Shown: in pieces, positions 9,035-18,887 of the stretch
Layout of the letters: every line of letters starts with the position of its first letter
How positions within the stretch are numbered: position 1 is the first letter of the stretch
Source: Chthoniobacteraceae bacterium
Lineage (GTDB): Bacteria > Verrucomicrobiota > Verrucomicrobiia > Chthoniobacterales > Chthoniobacteraceae
Assembly (NCBI GenBank): GCA_028293625.1
Contig: JAQGOL010000035.1
Coordinates: forward strand, 62,001-126,000
Reading direction: 5' to 3'
DNA: 64,000 nucleotides
Translations under genes and position numbers: made by a program
Notes under the pieces: model-generated
The model's database searches: none
What the model was told of the DNA's origin: nothing
The model's input: only the letters and a program-made list of their open reading frames with translations

Positions 9035-10234
9035 CTAGCGGTTGGTAAACCGCCCATGGTAAAAATCATCGAGTGCTTTGTTGTAATACATCCAGCCCTC
9101 GGCGCTGAGATGGTCGAGAAAATCGACCAGGAAATCGTTGTCTTTCTCGTGCTCGCGAAAGTCGGCCAGCGGCATCTGATACTTGGTGGCAAGCGCGTTG
9201 AGCCGCTGCACATAAGCGGTCCGCGGCAGCGGAGAAAGGCCCGCCACCTCCAGCCGAATATCTTCAATCGGCATGGCCAATAAAAGCGGTTCAGCGCCCA
9301 ATTCTTTAAATACGCGCAGCAACAACTCGAGGTCGGTCCATTCCCGGGCGGTTCCCGGCAAAAGACTCTTGTCCCGTGAAGCGCGCGGCAGATGCTTCTT
9401 TTTGACCTCGTCCTTTTTCTTCTGCACGGTCGCGGCGGCGTTGGCCAGTTTGGCGGCGCGCTTGAGCATCTCGCTCCATTTCATGACCCCCATGCCGCGC
9501 ACAGGCACCGGGTTGAGCTTCTCGTCAACATCGAGAATATGGAGCGCCGCCTCAAAATGATCCTGCATCTGGCCGACCGCGCAATAAATCCGTCCCAGCG
9601 GCCAGGTCCCGGCATACAACAGCCGGTCAACCATCGTGTCGCCGGCAAGCCGCCAAAGGGTAAAATTCAGGAGCGCGCGATCGTCGAGCGTGTTCGGAAA
9701 ATCCAACATCCGGCGCGCCACATCCCGCTTCAGTTCAAAGCTGAGATGGGTGCTGAAGGCCAGCTCAAAGGCCTGCATGTTGGAGAAATTTCCCTCGTAA
9801 TATTCCGGGGCGAAAACCTCGGTGAAAAACCAGCCCGGCGAAATGGAAAACGCCACTTTGCGCCCCTTGATATCGTCTCCGACCGCAGCCACTTTCTGCA
9901 AAACCGAAAGCGAGGAAGTGCCCGGTTTGCCCACCGGGAAAACGCGAAACCCGGTCGGGTAATCCTGGAAAAACTGGGTCGCGTTGTTGGGCATTTCCTT
10001 TACCAGTTCCGAACTGCCGTACAGGACGAGCAGGTCGGGCTGGCTGAAGGCGTGCTTCTGGAGCGCCGCGCCCTGGAGTTTTTCGGGCGTGAATTCAGGC
10101 GCCAAGGCGTGGATGTAGCGGCGCTCAAGCCGCGTGCACCATAGAAGGCTCGCGGCTAGGGCAATCGCCGCGATCACCAGGGCAAGCAATGCGGCTTTTA
10201 AATGAGGCTGACGGGAGGGGGACCCAGTTTGCAC
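9035..10234 (-). CDS. dltD: DltD, D-alanyl transfer protein
   Basis: The 399-residue protein has an N-terminal membrane anchor (about residues 14-32) and an SGNH-hydrolase-like extracytoplasmic domain. The nucleophile motif is LYGSSEL, followed by FRVFPVGKPGTSSLSVLQK, and the C-terminal block DHLSAEGWMYYNKALDDFYHG matches the family's D/H-containing end. DltD performs the last transfer of D-alanine onto the acceptor polymer outside the cytoplasmic membrane. It is the first gene of the operon here, whereas it is last in most Firmicutes. The acceptor in a didermic organism is unknown. Confidence 0.92.
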   Translation of the reverse strand: MQTGSPSRQPHLKAALLALVIAAIALAASLLWCTRLERRYIHALAPEFTPEKLQGAALQKHAFSQPDLLVLYGSSELVKEMPNNATQFFQDYPTGFRVFPVGKPGTSSLSVLQKVAAVGDDIKGRKVAFSISPGWFFTEVFAPEYYEGNFSNMQAFELAFSTHLSFELKRDVARRMLDFPNTLDDRALLNFTLWRLAGDTMVDRLLYAGTWPLGRIYCAVGQMQDHFEAALHILDVDEKLNPVPVRGMGVMKWSEMLKRAAKLANAAATVQKKKDEVKKKHLPRASRDKSLLPGTAREWTDLELLLRVFKELGAEPLLLAMPIEDIRLEVAGLSPLPRTAYVQRLNALATKYQMPLADFREHEKDNDFLVDFLDHLSAEGWMYYNKALDDFYHGRFTNR

Positions 10235-10328
10235 GGGGCGCCAATGGTGCGCTCCCGGGGCAATTATTCAACCCCAGATTTGCATACCCTTCGCCCGCGT
10301 GCTCAAGCGAGCCGCTTTTCCGGCGATT

Positions 10329-12104
10329 TTAAAGCCGCGAAATGAGCAATTCGCGCTGGAAAATGAGCTCCTTGGGCAGCCGGTCGTGCACGGTCAAAAA
10401 AAGTTCCGTCTGGGAAATCAATTCCCGGCGCCATTCCGTGCCGTCGATTTTCATGCATTTCTCAAACTTTTCGCGCGGATAATCGAGTCCCGTCCAATCG
10501 AACTCCTCGTATCGGGGCATCCAGCCGATCTGGGTCTCCCGCGCTTTGGCGCGTCCGCGGCAGCGATCGATAATCCAGCGCAGGACGCGGAAGTTTTCCC
10601 CAAACCCGGGCCAGAGGAATTTGTCATCGTCATCCTTGCGGAACCAGTTGACGTGGAAAATGCGGGGGCAATCGTCGAGGTCGCGGCGGATGTTGAGCCA
10701 ATGGTTGAAATAATCGCCCATGTTATAGCCGCAGAATGGAAGCATCGCCATCGGATCCCGGCGCACTTCGCCCATGGTGCCGGCGGCGGCGGCTGTCATT
10801 TCCGAACCCATCGTGGCGCCAAGGTAAGTGCCATGGATCCAATTGAATGACTGGCAAACCAGCGGCATCGTCGTCGCGCGGCGTCCTCCGAATATGATCG
10901 CGCTGATCGGCACCCCGGCGGGATCCTGCGCCTCGGGAGCGAGCACCGGATTATTCTGCATCGGCGCGGTGAACCGGCTGTTGGGATGCGCGGCTTTGGT
11001 TCCGGACTCAGGCGTCCATGCGTTGCCCATCCAATCCAGCGTCCCTTCCGGCGCGGGTTCATCCTTGCCCTCCCACCAGACATTCCCGTCGGGAGTCAGC
11101 GCAACATTGGTGTAGATCGTGTCCCGCTCGATGCTCTTCATCGCGTTCGGGTTCGATTTGTAATTGGTGCCGGGCGCCACCCCAAAATAACCGGCCTCCG
11201 GGTTGATGGCATAAAGGCGGCCATCGGCGCCCGGTTTCATCCAGGCAATGTCATCTCCAATCGTCGTGATTTTCCATCCGGAGAACGCGGCGGGCGGAAT
11301 CAGCATGGCGAAATTGGTCTTGCCGCATGCGCTTGGGAAAGCGGCCGCGACATACGTCTTTTCTTTCGCCGGCGATTCCACGCAGAGGATCAGCATATGC
11401 TCCGCCATCCATCCCTGATTGCGCCCCAGATAGCTGCCGATGCGCAACGCCAGGCATTTTTTCCCCAACAAGACGTTGCCGCCGTAGCCCGATCCGACCG
11501 AGATAATCGCGTTATCCTGCGGGAAATGGCAGATGTAGCGGCGCTCCGGATTACAATCGAGCACGCTATGGACGCCGCGATTGAACTCATCGCCCTGGCC
11601 GAGCTGATTGAGCGCCACCTGGCCCATCCGCGACATGATCCGCATGTTGAGAACCACGTAGATGGAGTCGGTTATCTCGATGCCGACCTTGGTCAGCGGG
11701 GAACCGGGGGGGCCCATCAGATACGGCACCACATACATGGTGCGACCGGCCATGGCGCCCTTGAGCAGGCCATTGAGCTTCTCATACATCTCCTTTGGCG
11801 GCGCCCAATTATTGGTTGGGCCGGCTTCATCCCTGGCCGTTGTGCAAATATAAGTGCACTGCTCAACGCGCGCCACGTCATTGGGGTTTGAACGGTGATA
11901 ATAGCAGCCGGGCAGCTTTTCCTGGTTGAGCTTTATCAGCACTCCTGTGCCCACCGCTTCCTCCAGCAAAAACGCCTTTTCCTCCTCTGATCCATCGCAC
12001 CAGAAAACGTGCTCCGGCTTGGTCAATGCCGCCACCTCGTCAACCCAGGCCGTTAAAATCGGATTGTCCGACGCGGCACCGCCAGGAGAATATTGTTTAG
12101 CCAT
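10329..12104 (-). CDS. pckG: Phosphoenolpyruvate carboxykinase (GTP)
   Basis: The 591-residue enzyme interconverts oxaloacetate plus GTP and phosphoenolpyruvate plus CO2, feeding gluconeogenesis. The GTP-type kinase-1 loop FPSACGKT sits at residues 256-263. Other family blocks are [22 protein letters not shown], the DDIAWM metal/substrate motif, and the RRATTMPLV segment. The start begins MAKQYSPGG; the upstream frame to 12167 has no homology. It is transcribed away from the rhomboid-like gene, with about 145 bp between starts. Confidence 0.97.
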   Translation of the reverse strand: MAKQYSPGGAASDNPILTAWVDEVAALTKPEHVFWCDGSEEEKAFLLEEAVGTGVLIKLNQEKLPGCYYHRSNPNDVARVEQCTYICTTARDEAGPTNNWAPPKEMYEKLNGLLKGAMAGRTMYVVPYLMGPPGSPLTKVGIEITDSIYVVLNMRIMSRMGQVALNQLGQGDEFNRGVHSVLDCNPERRYICHFPQDNAIISVGSGYGGNVLLGKKCLALRIGSYLGRNQGWMAEHMLILCVESPAKEKTYVAAAFPSACGKTNFAMLIPPAAFSGWKITTIGDDIAWMKPGADGRLYAINPEAGYFGVAPGTNYKSNPNAMKSIERDTIYTNVALTPDGNVWWEGKDEPAPEGTLDWMGNAWTPESGTKAAHPNSRFTAPMQNNPVLAPEAQDPAGVPISAIIFGGRRATTMPLVCQSFNWIHGTYLGATMGSEMTAAAAGTMGEVRRDPMAMLPFCGYNMGDYFNHWLNIRRDLDDCPRIFHVNWFRKDDDDKFLWPGFGENFRVLRWIIDRCRGRAKARETQIGWMPRYEEFDWTGLDYPREKFEKCMKIDGTEWRRELISQTELFLTVHDRLPKELIFQRELLISRL

Positions 12105-12249
12105 AGTATTCAATAGATTCGTCAAAGCCGGGCATGATGGCAAGACGGGCAGCCGTCCATTCCACATTTACGATTCGGACTCGCAGTGCGGCCCGCGCGA
12201 TTTGACGGTTTGCTCCGTAACATCAAAGCGACTATTCACCTACCCAAGC

Positions 12250-13101
12250 ATGCGCACGACTTCGAGTTTCAGTGACTATCAGCCCCTGGGCCATCTTGGC
12301 CGTCTGCCCATCCACGTCACGACGCTCCTGGCCATTTTTTATGTGATCGGGATGGTGTTCACCACATTCCTTCAAGCCGCCAGCAACGCCCCGATTTCAG
12401 GGCTTTCGTTTGTCAGCCACGAGTTTTTTGGCCGTGGCTGGCTTTGGGAGCCGTTTACCTGCACATTTGTTAATTCGCCGAACTTCTTTTTTCTTTTCGG
12501 CATCGTCTTTTTCTACACGGCGGGCATTGAGGTGGAACGGTTTTTTGGAAGGAAGCGGTTCATCAAGTTCTTCCTTCTTTGTTTATTAGTCGTTCCGCTT
12601 ACATTAAGCGCCTGGTGGCTGCTTGGGGTCGATTATGCTTATAGCACAGTCTACGATATTCTTGTGGCAATGTTTATTGCATTCGCAACACTTTATCCAA
12701 ACATCGAATATTTCGGGTGGGTCCCCCTCAAATACGTCGCGTTTGCCTGCTTTGCCATCGCCTGCCTTCAACACGTCTCCCAGCATGATTGGGTCGGGTT
12801 CAGCGTGCTTGCGGTGGAAAGCGCGGCCGCGTTTGGAGTGGTGCGTTACTTAAAAAACGGCGGCTCCATTGAGTTTGGCGATTTAAAAGAAAAACTCTTC
12901 GGGCCGCGCCGCAATTTCAAAGTCGTCCCATCGCCCAGCCGGGAATACGGTGAGGATGAGAACGATGACGTGATCGAGGAGATTGATCCGTTGCTTGAAA
13001 AGATCGCCAAATCGGGGCTTGCGAGTCTGACCCGTAAGGAACGCGCGCGTTTGGAAAAAGCGCGGCAGGCTTTGATTAAAAAAGAGACGCCCGATTTATA
13101 A
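12250..13101 (+). CDS. Rhomboid-fold membrane protein, probably not a protease
   Basis: The 283-residue protein has about six hydrophobic segments arranged as in small bacterial rhomboid-family proteins, with a WLWEPFTCTFVNS segment after the first helix and an FFYTAGIEVERFFGRKRF loop. The fourth-helix region reads STVYDILVAMF rather than the catalytic GxSG. The second-site histidine is not evident, so it looks like an inactive rhomboid or derlin-like relative. The hydrophilic C-terminal tail is acidic then basic and ends in a helix (LTRKERARLEKARQAL). Start chosen at MRTTSSFSDY, because the longer frame runs through pckG on the other strand. Confidence 0.75.
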   Translation: MRTTSSFSDYQPLGHLGRLPIHVTTLLAIFYVIGMVFTTFLQAASNAPISGLSFVSHEFFGRGWLWEPFTCTFVNSPNFFFLFGIVFFYTAGIEVERFFGRKRFIKFFLLCLLVVPLTLSAWWLLGVDYAYSTVYDILVAMFIAFATLYPNIEYFGWVPLKYVAFACFAIACLQHVSQHDWVGFSVLAVESAAAFGVVRYLKNGGSIEFGDLKEKLFGPRRNFKVVPSPSREYGEDENDDVIEEIDPLLEKIAKSGLASLTRKERARLEKARQALIKKETPDL

Positions 13102-13184
13102 CGGCGGCGTCAAAACGGAGAGGGCCAGGCCGGGCGTGAAGTGAATTCATTCGAGCCTGGGCTCGGAGGTGCTACTAGTCAGCC

Positions 13185-13886
13185 ATGAGTGACGCGCCTC
13201 AAAGCGAACAAGCCAAACGCCTTTCGCGATCGGATAGCAATTATGTGACCGCCATGTCGCATTTTTACCGGGGCGAACTTGGCCGGATCATGGCATGGCG
13301 CGCCCGGCTCGATAACACGACCAACTGGGCGATTACCACTTCCACGACGATTTTCACGGTGGCGTTTTCGTTCCAGGGCGTCCCGCATATTATCTTCTTT
13401 TTCAATGTGGCGATCGTCTGGGTGATGCTTTGGATCGAAGCGCGCCGCTATCGTTTTTACGATGCATTCCGCGCCCGGGTTCGCATGCTGGAAGCCCACT
13501 TTCTGGTGCCGATCGTCGCCCAGAACAGCCAGCTCCTTCATGGAGACTGGCAGAAACTTGTTTGTGAGGATCTGTTGCTGCCCTCTTTTAAGATCAGCAA
13601 ATTTGAAGCCGTTGGCCGGCGGCTAAAACGCAACTACGGCTTTATATTCATCATCATTTTGTCGGCGTGGTTTACGAAAATCTTCCTCCATGCCTCCTCG
13701 CCGATCACAAACTTCAGTTCTTTTTATGCCGCGCTGAAGGTTGGCACCTCCATCCCCAGCTGGCTTGTGGCGTTTGTTTTTCTCGCCACGTTTATCTCCA
13801 CCATCGCCATCATCATCTATATCAGCAGACAATCGACGGGCGAAATCTCCGAGTTCGGCGCCCACCGTTCGCTCTGGCGGATTTGA
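13185..13886 (+). CDS. DUF2270 integral membrane protein
   Basis: The 233-residue protein has the DUF2270 core: NYVTAMSHFYRGELGRIMAWR followed by RLDNTTNWAITT, a helix pair near 50-85, WIEARRYRFYD, a DLLLPSF block, and two C-terminal helices. The function of the family is unknown. It lies between the rhomboid-fold gene and mazG on the same strand, with 83 and 25 bp spacing, but nothing indicates a joint role. Confidence 0.85.
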   Translation: MSDAPQSEQAKRLSRSDSNYVTAMSHFYRGELGRIMAWRARLDNTTNWAITTSTTIFTVAFSFQGVPHIIFFFNVAIVWVMLWIEARRYRFYDAFRARVRMLEAHFLVPIVAQNSQLLHGDWQKLVCEDLLLPSFKISKFEAVGRRLKRNYGFIFIIILSAWFTKIFLHASSPITNFSSFYAALKVGTSIPSWLVAFVFLATFISTIAIIIYISRQSTGEISEFGAHRSLWRI

Positions 13887-13911
13887 TCCTCGCTTGTCAC
13901 CTTGTCGCCTT

Positions 13912-14682
13912 ATGCCTCTTGATCAGCTCCGTGAAATTGTTGCCAGGCTGCGTTCCCCGACCGGCTGCCCCTGGGATCGTGAACAAACGCATACCAGTCT
14001 GCGCGCCGGGCTCATTGAAGAGGCGTATGAAGTGGTCGAGGCCATCAACAATTCGGACGATGCCAATCTGCGGGAGGAACTTGGCGACCTGCTTCTGCAG
14101 GTTGTTTTTCATGCGCAAATCGCCTCGGAAGAGGGGCGCTTTAACTTCGATGAAGTTGCGCAGGATATTTCCGAAAAATTGATCCGCCGGCACCCGCATG
14201 TCTTCGGCGAGGACCAATGCGCTGATTCGGCGGCGGTGCTGGTACGGTGGGAGGAAATCAAGCGGGCTGAAAAAGGAATCACACAGACTTCAGCCCTTGA
14301 TGGCGTTTCGGGAGGGTTGCCCGCGTTGATGCGAGCCGAGAAGGTCCAGAAAAAAGCGGCGCGAGTTGGCTTTGACTGGAGCGAAGTGGCCCCGGTGCTG
14401 GAAAAAATCAGGGAAGAGATTGCGGAAGTCGAAGCGGAAATCGGTGAGGCGCCTGAACGGATTGAGGATGAGATAGGCGATCTGTTTTTCTCGGTGGTGA
14501 ACCTGGCGCGCAAACTCAGGATTGACGGCGAAGTGGCGCTCCATCGAGCGACGGACAAGTTTGTCGGCCGTTTTCATCAACTTGAAAAACTCGCCCTCGA
14601 ACGCGGCCTGGCCCTGGATAAAATGACGCTGGCCGAACTCGATGCGCTCTGGGATGACGTCAAGGCGGCGTCGCGAATTTAG
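13912..14682 (+). CDS. mazG: Nucleoside triphosphate pyrophosphohydrolase MazG
   Basis: This 256-residue all-alpha pyrophosphohydrolase has two MazG repeats. The first carries EEAYEVVEAI and EELGDLLLQVVFHA; the second carries EEIAEVEAEI and EDEIGDLFFSVVNLARKL. The ExxE/ExxD pairs bind magnesium. The enzyme hydrolyses (d)NTPs to monophosphates and clears aberrant nucleotides. The start is the ATG before PLDQLREIVARLRSPTGCPWD; the upstream frame overlaps the DUF2270 gene. Length matches the two-domain E. coli type. Confidence 0.95.
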   Translation: MPLDQLREIVARLRSPTGCPWDREQTHTSLRAGLIEEAYEVVEAINNSDDANLREELGDLLLQVVFHAQIASEEGRFNFDEVAQDISEKLIRRHPHVFGEDQCADSAAVLVRWEEIKRAEKGITQTSALDGVSGGLPALMRAEKVQKKAARVGFDWSEVAPVLEKIREEIAEVEAEIGEAPERIEDEIGDLFFSVVNLARKLRIDGEVALHRATDKFVGRFHQLEKLALERGLALDKMTLAELDALWDDVKAASRI

Positions 14683-14725
14683 CGGTCTAAAAACCGGGAG
14701 AGGTGCGCATCAACCGATTGCGGGC

Positions 14726-15769
14726 TTACTGAAGAAAAATCAGTCCAATTGCGTCGACGTCGGCCCCGGCAAGGATGTTTGAACCGACAACAAGTTTGCC
14801 TTCGCCATTTAACTCCTTTGGTTTGCCGCCCGTCGTCCCGCCGACCCACTCGCTTTTGTAAGAATCCCGCGGATCAAGCCCCAGCCCTTGGTCTTTGATT
14901 TTCATGAATGTCACCTGCATGCCAATGAGCCGGCTTCCGGGTTTCAGTAACACGGCGCCGACCGCATACCCTTTTTTGGCGACCACGATTGTATGGCGCT
15001 CACCTTCTCCATAAACTGCACCCTCCACATCGCCATTGACCGTGCGAAATACCGGCTGAATTGATTTAATGATCGTTTCGGAATTATAGCCGCCTGCGCC
15101 AATCCGAAAGCCGGCCAGCAATCCGTTTTTTTTGATCTCCGCCCGGCCGCCATTGGGATTGTCGCCAATAATTGGCGTTTTATAGATGCGTTTTTGGGCC
15201 AAGAGATCGGCAACCTGCATCATGTTGATTTCGAAGCGGACATCTCGCAGTTCTTCGGAATCGCCGCGGGCGGCGATGAGCCTTGCCATGTTGTTTAGCT
15301 GCTGAGCATACCGGACTCGAATGCTGCTCAATTTTAAGTCCGAGCGACTGCTGGCACTCTGAATATCGAGGTCAAACTGGCTCCTGAGTTGCCGCGCGAC
15401 ACCTGGTATCGCACGGCCGCCCTCTTCATCCTCCCTCTGTTCTTTAACGCGCGTTATCTCCCTGGCGATGGCATTGCTCTCCGCCACCTTTTTGGAGCTC
15501 AATAACCGCTCCTTGATCACATTAAGCGCATTGATGTAGCCCAACCTTATTGTTTGAATGCGCGGCTCGGATTCGGCCTCCACAGCCTTTGTCTGGGCTT
15601 CAAAATCCGCTCGCAAAGTTTGGAGCTCCGATGGCGCTGCGGCAGACTGAGCCCGAGCTAAAACGCCGAGGAGCACCAGCAGATTCAGGAGAACCATCGC
15701 CCGGAGGATGGACCGGACACTTCGAGCCGGAAATCGAGGGATCTTCCCGCAGTGTACGCTTTTATTCAT
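14726..15769 (-). CDS. Exported coiled-coil protein of unknown function
   Basis: The 347-residue product has a basic N-region and a hydrophobic stretch (MVLLNLLVLLGVLARAQS) that looks like a long signal peptide. A helical, charged coiled-coil section of about 150 residues follows, then a beta-rich glycine-containing C-terminal domain with KPGSRLIGMQVTFMKI and a WVGGTTGG motif. No named family was recognised. An internal ATG at 15697 would give a shorter signal peptide and leave room for the promoter proposed upstream. It converges on mazG. Confidence 0.7.
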   Translation of the reverse strand: MNKSVHCGKIPRFPARSVRSILRAMVLLNLLVLLGVLARAQSAAAPSELQTLRADFEAQTKAVEAESEPRIQTIRLGYINALNVIKERLLSSKKVAESNAIAREITRVKEQREDEEGGRAIPGVARQLRSQFDLDIQSASSRSDLKLSSIRVRYAQQLNNMARLIAARGDSEELRDVRFEINMMQVADLLAQKRIYKTPIIGDNPNGGRAEIKKNGLLAGFRIGAGGYNSETIIKSIQPVFRTVNGDVEGAVYGEGERHTIVVAKKGYAVGAVLLKPGSRLIGMQVTFMKIKDQGLGLDPRDSYKSEWVGGTTGGKPKELNGEGKLVVGSNILAGADVDAIGLIFLQ

Positions 15770-15777
15770 TGGATTTA

Positions 15778-15804
15778 GTGATACAATCCGTTTCGACGTG
15801 TCAA
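15778..15804 (-). promoter_or_regulatory. Possible sigma-70-type promoter
   Basis: On the minus strand a perfect TTGACA (15799-15804) is followed after 15 bp by TATCAC (15778-15783). The expected transcript would start at about 15771, almost on the annotated ATG at 15769, so either the mRNA is nearly leaderless or translation begins at the internal ATG at 15697. The spacing is shorter than optimal. Confidence 0.3.
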
Positions 15805-15935
15805 CAATATCTCACCTCCTGGTTTAGCCCCTTTTGGCATCCAAAAAACCAGGCGAGTACATTTGCCAAGTCGTTGGCGCAAGTTGCGCTTGTTAGCGCG
15901 AAGACGACTGGTAACTTCGCACGCACTTTCCTCGC

Positions 15936-17522
15936 ATGGCCCCCACCGGATACCTCGCACTCGTTCTTCACGCTCATCTCCCGTATGTGCGGCATCCGGA
16001 ATATGACGATTTTCTGGAGGAAGACTGGCTCTACGAGGCGATCACGGAAACCTATCTGCCGCTGCTCGATGTGCTCCAGGGGCTGGCGGACGATGCGGTC
16101 GAATTCGAGATCGCCATGTCGCTCACGCCGCCGCTCTGCCACATGTTGCGCGACGCATTGCTCCAGGACCGGTATGTCCGTTATTTGGAACGCTCCATCG
16201 AGCTGACCCGGCGCGAAGTGGAACGGACACAGGGCGATGAAAAACTTCAGGAGATTGCCCAGTTTTATCTTCATCGGCTCACCCATTCCCTCCACGCGTA
16301 CGAGGTGCGCTGGAAACGGGATCTCGTCGCCGCGTTTGCCTCGCTTCAGGATCGCGGGGTGCTGGAAATCATCACCTGCGCGGCCACCCACGGTTTTCTG
16401 CCGTTGATGGAAAACTTTCCCGAAGCGGTTCGCGCCCAGGTTTTTATCGCCTGCGACCATTATAAGGAGATGTTCGGACGCGCGCCCCGCGGCATCTGGC
16501 TGCCGGAATGCGCTTATGTGGCGAGCCTGGACGAAGTGCTGCGCGAGGCCGATCTGCGCTGGTTTATTGTCGATTCCCATGGGCTCATGTTTGGGAATCC
16601 GCGTCCCAGGTATGCCATTTACGCGCCTTGCTTTACTCCGGCAGGCCCCGCGGTGTTCGGACGCGATCGGGAATCGAGCAGGCAAGTCTGGAGCGCCGAG
16701 GAAGGTTACCCGGGCGACCCGGCATATCGCGATTTCTACCGCGACATCGGGTTTGAACTTTCCCTCGAATATTTGCGCGATTTTCTGCCACCGGACGGGA
16801 CCCGTAAATTTACAGGACTCAAATACCATCGCGTCACCGGCCGGACTCCGGAGAAGGACCTTTACAATCGTGGTTGGGCGATGGGCGCGGCCGATCATCA
16901 TGCCGGTCATTTCATGGCGAGCCGGGCCGCGCAGATTGCCGGTCTGCGCGAGCACATGAACACGGACCCGATCGTGATCAGTCCCTTTGACGCGGAACTC
17001 TTTGGGCACTGGTGGTTTGAAGGGCCTGAATTCATCAATCTTTTCATCCGCAAATCGGTTCACGATCAGACTGAATACAAGCTGACGACCCCTTCGAGCT
17101 ACCTTGCCTCGCATGACACGCATCAGCTCCTGGCGCCTTCCTCATCGAGCTGGGGCCACAAAGGATATTGGGAGGTCTGGCTCGACGACAGCAATTCGTG
17201 GATTTATCCCCACCTCCATATCGCCGCCCGGCGCATGACACAAATGGCCCGGGCGCACCGTGAGACGACTTCAAAACTTCTTGATCGTGCGCTTCGGCAA
17301 ATGGCTCGCGAACTTCTTCTGGCGCAATCGAGTGACTGGGCGTTTTTAATGAAGACCGGGACGGCAAAAAACTACGCGACCAAACGGACAAAGGATCACA
17401 TCCTGCGTTTTACGCGGCTTTACGACCAGGTGCATTGTGAAGATGTGGATGTCGATTTCCTTGAAAACTGCGAGTGGCGCGACAACATTTTTCCAAACCT
17501 CAACTGGCACTATTATGCATGA
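15936..17522 (+). CDS. Glycoside hydrolase family 57, probable glucan branching enzyme
   Basis: The 528-residue protein begins GYLALVLHAHLPYVRHPE, the GH57 signature. It has the nucleophile-type Glu 191 in WLPECAY and the candidate acid/base Asp 352 in SPFDAELFGHWWFEGP, followed by a C-terminal DUF1957-type helical bundle. This subfamily is typically 1,4-alpha-glucan branching enzymes of about 530 residues, acting in glycogen metabolism; amylase activity is an alternative. The downstream exported gene overlaps its stop by eight bases. Confidence 0.9.
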   Translation: MAPTGYLALVLHAHLPYVRHPEYDDFLEEDWLYEAITETYLPLLDVLQGLADDAVEFEIAMSLTPPLCHMLRDALLQDRYVRYLERSIELTRREVERTQGDEKLQEIAQFYLHRLTHSLHAYEVRWKRDLVAAFASLQDRGVLEIITCAATHGFLPLMENFPEAVRAQVFIACDHYKEMFGRAPRGIWLPECAYVASLDEVLREADLRWFIVDSHGLMFGNPRPRYAIYAPCFTPAGPAVFGRDRESSRQVWSAEEGYPGDPAYRDFYRDIGFELSLEYLRDFLPPDGTRKFTGLKYHRVTGRTPEKDLYNRGWAMGAADHHAGHFMASRAAQIAGLREHMNTDPIVISPFDAELFGHWWFEGPEFINLFIRKSVHDQTEYKLTTPSSYLASHDTHQLLAPSSSSWGHKGYWEVWLDDSNSWIYPHLHIAARRMTQMARAHRETTSKLLDRALRQMARELLLAQSSDWAFLMKTGTAKNYATKRTKDHILRFTRLYDQVHCEDVDVDFLENCEWRDNIFPNLNWHYYA

Positions 17523-18825
17523 GGCATGGCGTCCGGTGGCGGTCGGTTTTCTAACCGCCATTTGCTGCATTTTCCAGTCTGCCTCCGCCCAGGAGAGTGA
17601 GGCGCCGCCCGCAAAAAAAACCGGAATCCAGATCACGTTTCTGCCGCCACCCATGGAAGGGCGGCTCAGCCTTGGGCTCTACGATAAATCGGGCAAACTC
17701 GTCCGCACGTTAAGCAAGGAAGCGCTCGAAAAAGAGTTCATCATTGGCCTCAACGGCTTGATTACGGTCTGGGACGGCAAGAATAATGGCGGTCTTCCGG
17801 TGCCGCCCGGCAAATACTCGGCACGCGGCTATTCGGTTGGCGAAATGGATGTCGATGGGATCGCGTTCCATTGCAACGAATGGATGAACGAAGCGGCCAG
17901 AGTCCGCGAGATTGTTTCCATCTACGCACTGCCGGATGGCGAACTGCTTGTTCACACAGTGCAACCCGATGGCGCCGCCCTTGATCTGCGCTGCGATCGA
18001 ACCGGCACCGTGCGCCGCGCGTCGCCCGCCGATTCAAGCGCGATCGCGGAAAAAACGGGTGGTCCGGAGCCCGGAACCGCCGTTTCTGTCCATGACCCGT
18101 TGATTCTCCGCGACGGGGTGCTTTCAAAAAGTGCCGAGGAAAAGCTCGAAAGTCTTTCATTGCCTGGCCTTGAGCATCCGATCGACGCGTGCCACGGCCT
18201 CGATCGCGCCGTCTGGGTAATTGATAAAACCAGTGCCGGAGTCGAGGTGCGCGAATACTCCAGCACAGGGGAGCCGTTGCGCCGGCTTGCCATTCCGCCC
18301 AATGAGCCGGAGCCTTCGCGGATCGTCGCGTCGACGGAAACCGACATCATTTACCTCCTTGAACGCAATGCCAAGGTCGTGCGCCTGCGCGGGCTTGCGC
18401 TCGAGCCACCGGTTGCCGGCGAAGCACCCGCCGCCTCGACCTGGAAAACGTTTCTCTCAAAAAGCGTCGTTGCCAGCGACACTTTTGCCGCCGTGGCAGA
18501 CCAGCTTGGTCGCGCGAAGCCGTTTAAGCCGGAGGAAAAAATCCGGGTTCGGCTGGTGCCCAACCCACTTTTTAAGGAAGCGACCCAAGACGTTGATGTA
18601 CGGATTGCGAGCGATTCCGAAGGCTCCTATTTTCAGAGCGCCGACGGGCTTTTACTGCATCGCATTACCGAGACACCGGGCTTGAAATGGAGCGTGATGG
18701 GAAAAGAAGGCGGCAAAGTGATCACTATTTTTCAAAGCGACGGCGCCGTGGTCGAAGAATTCAAGGCCCGCCGTCTGGCCAATATGATGGCGTTTGATGC
18801 GGGAGAATACGAAGTATCAAAGTGA
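17515..18825 (+). CDS. Secreted protein with FlgD-like Ig domain
   Basis: The 436-residue product has a signal peptide ending near QSASA, then a FlgD-like immunoglobulin fold (GRLSLGLYDKSGKLVRTL to WDGKNNGGLPVPPGKYSARG). The remainder has alternating strand and turn segments suggestive of a beta-propeller-like or repeat domain, though none was firmly identified. The ATG overlaps the GH57 stop, so it is probably translationally coupled. Its role next to a glucan enzyme is unknown. Confidence 0.72.
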   Translation: MHEAWRPVAVGFLTAICCIFQSASAQESEAPPAKKTGIQITFLPPPMEGRLSLGLYDKSGKLVRTLSKEALEKEFIIGLNGLITVWDGKNNGGLPVPPGKYSARGYSVGEMDVDGIAFHCNEWMNEAARVREIVSIYALPDGELLVHTVQPDGAALDLRCDRTGTVRRASPADSSAIAEKTGGPEPGTAVSVHDPLILRDGVLSKSAEEKLESLSLPGLEHPIDACHGLDRAVWVIDKTSAGVEVREYSSTGEPLRRLAIPPNEPEPSRIVASTETDIIYLLERNAKVVRLRGLALEPPVAGEAPAASTWKTFLSKSVVASDTFAAVADQLGRAKPFKPEEKIRVRLVPNPLFKEATQDVDVRIASDSEGSYFQSADGLLLHRITETPGLKWSVMGKEGGKVITIFQSDGAVVEEFKARRLANMMAFDAGEYEVSK

Positions 18826-18887
18826 GCGCAGGCAATGCATTGGGTCATCTGCTTGTCATCGGCGAACCGATTCCTTAAAAGCCACCC

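Noticed and set aside
10986-11891. Long plus-strand open frame opposite pckG
   Set aside because: It mirrors a highly conserved enzyme on the other strand and has no recognisable domain; antisense frames are often open at this GC content.
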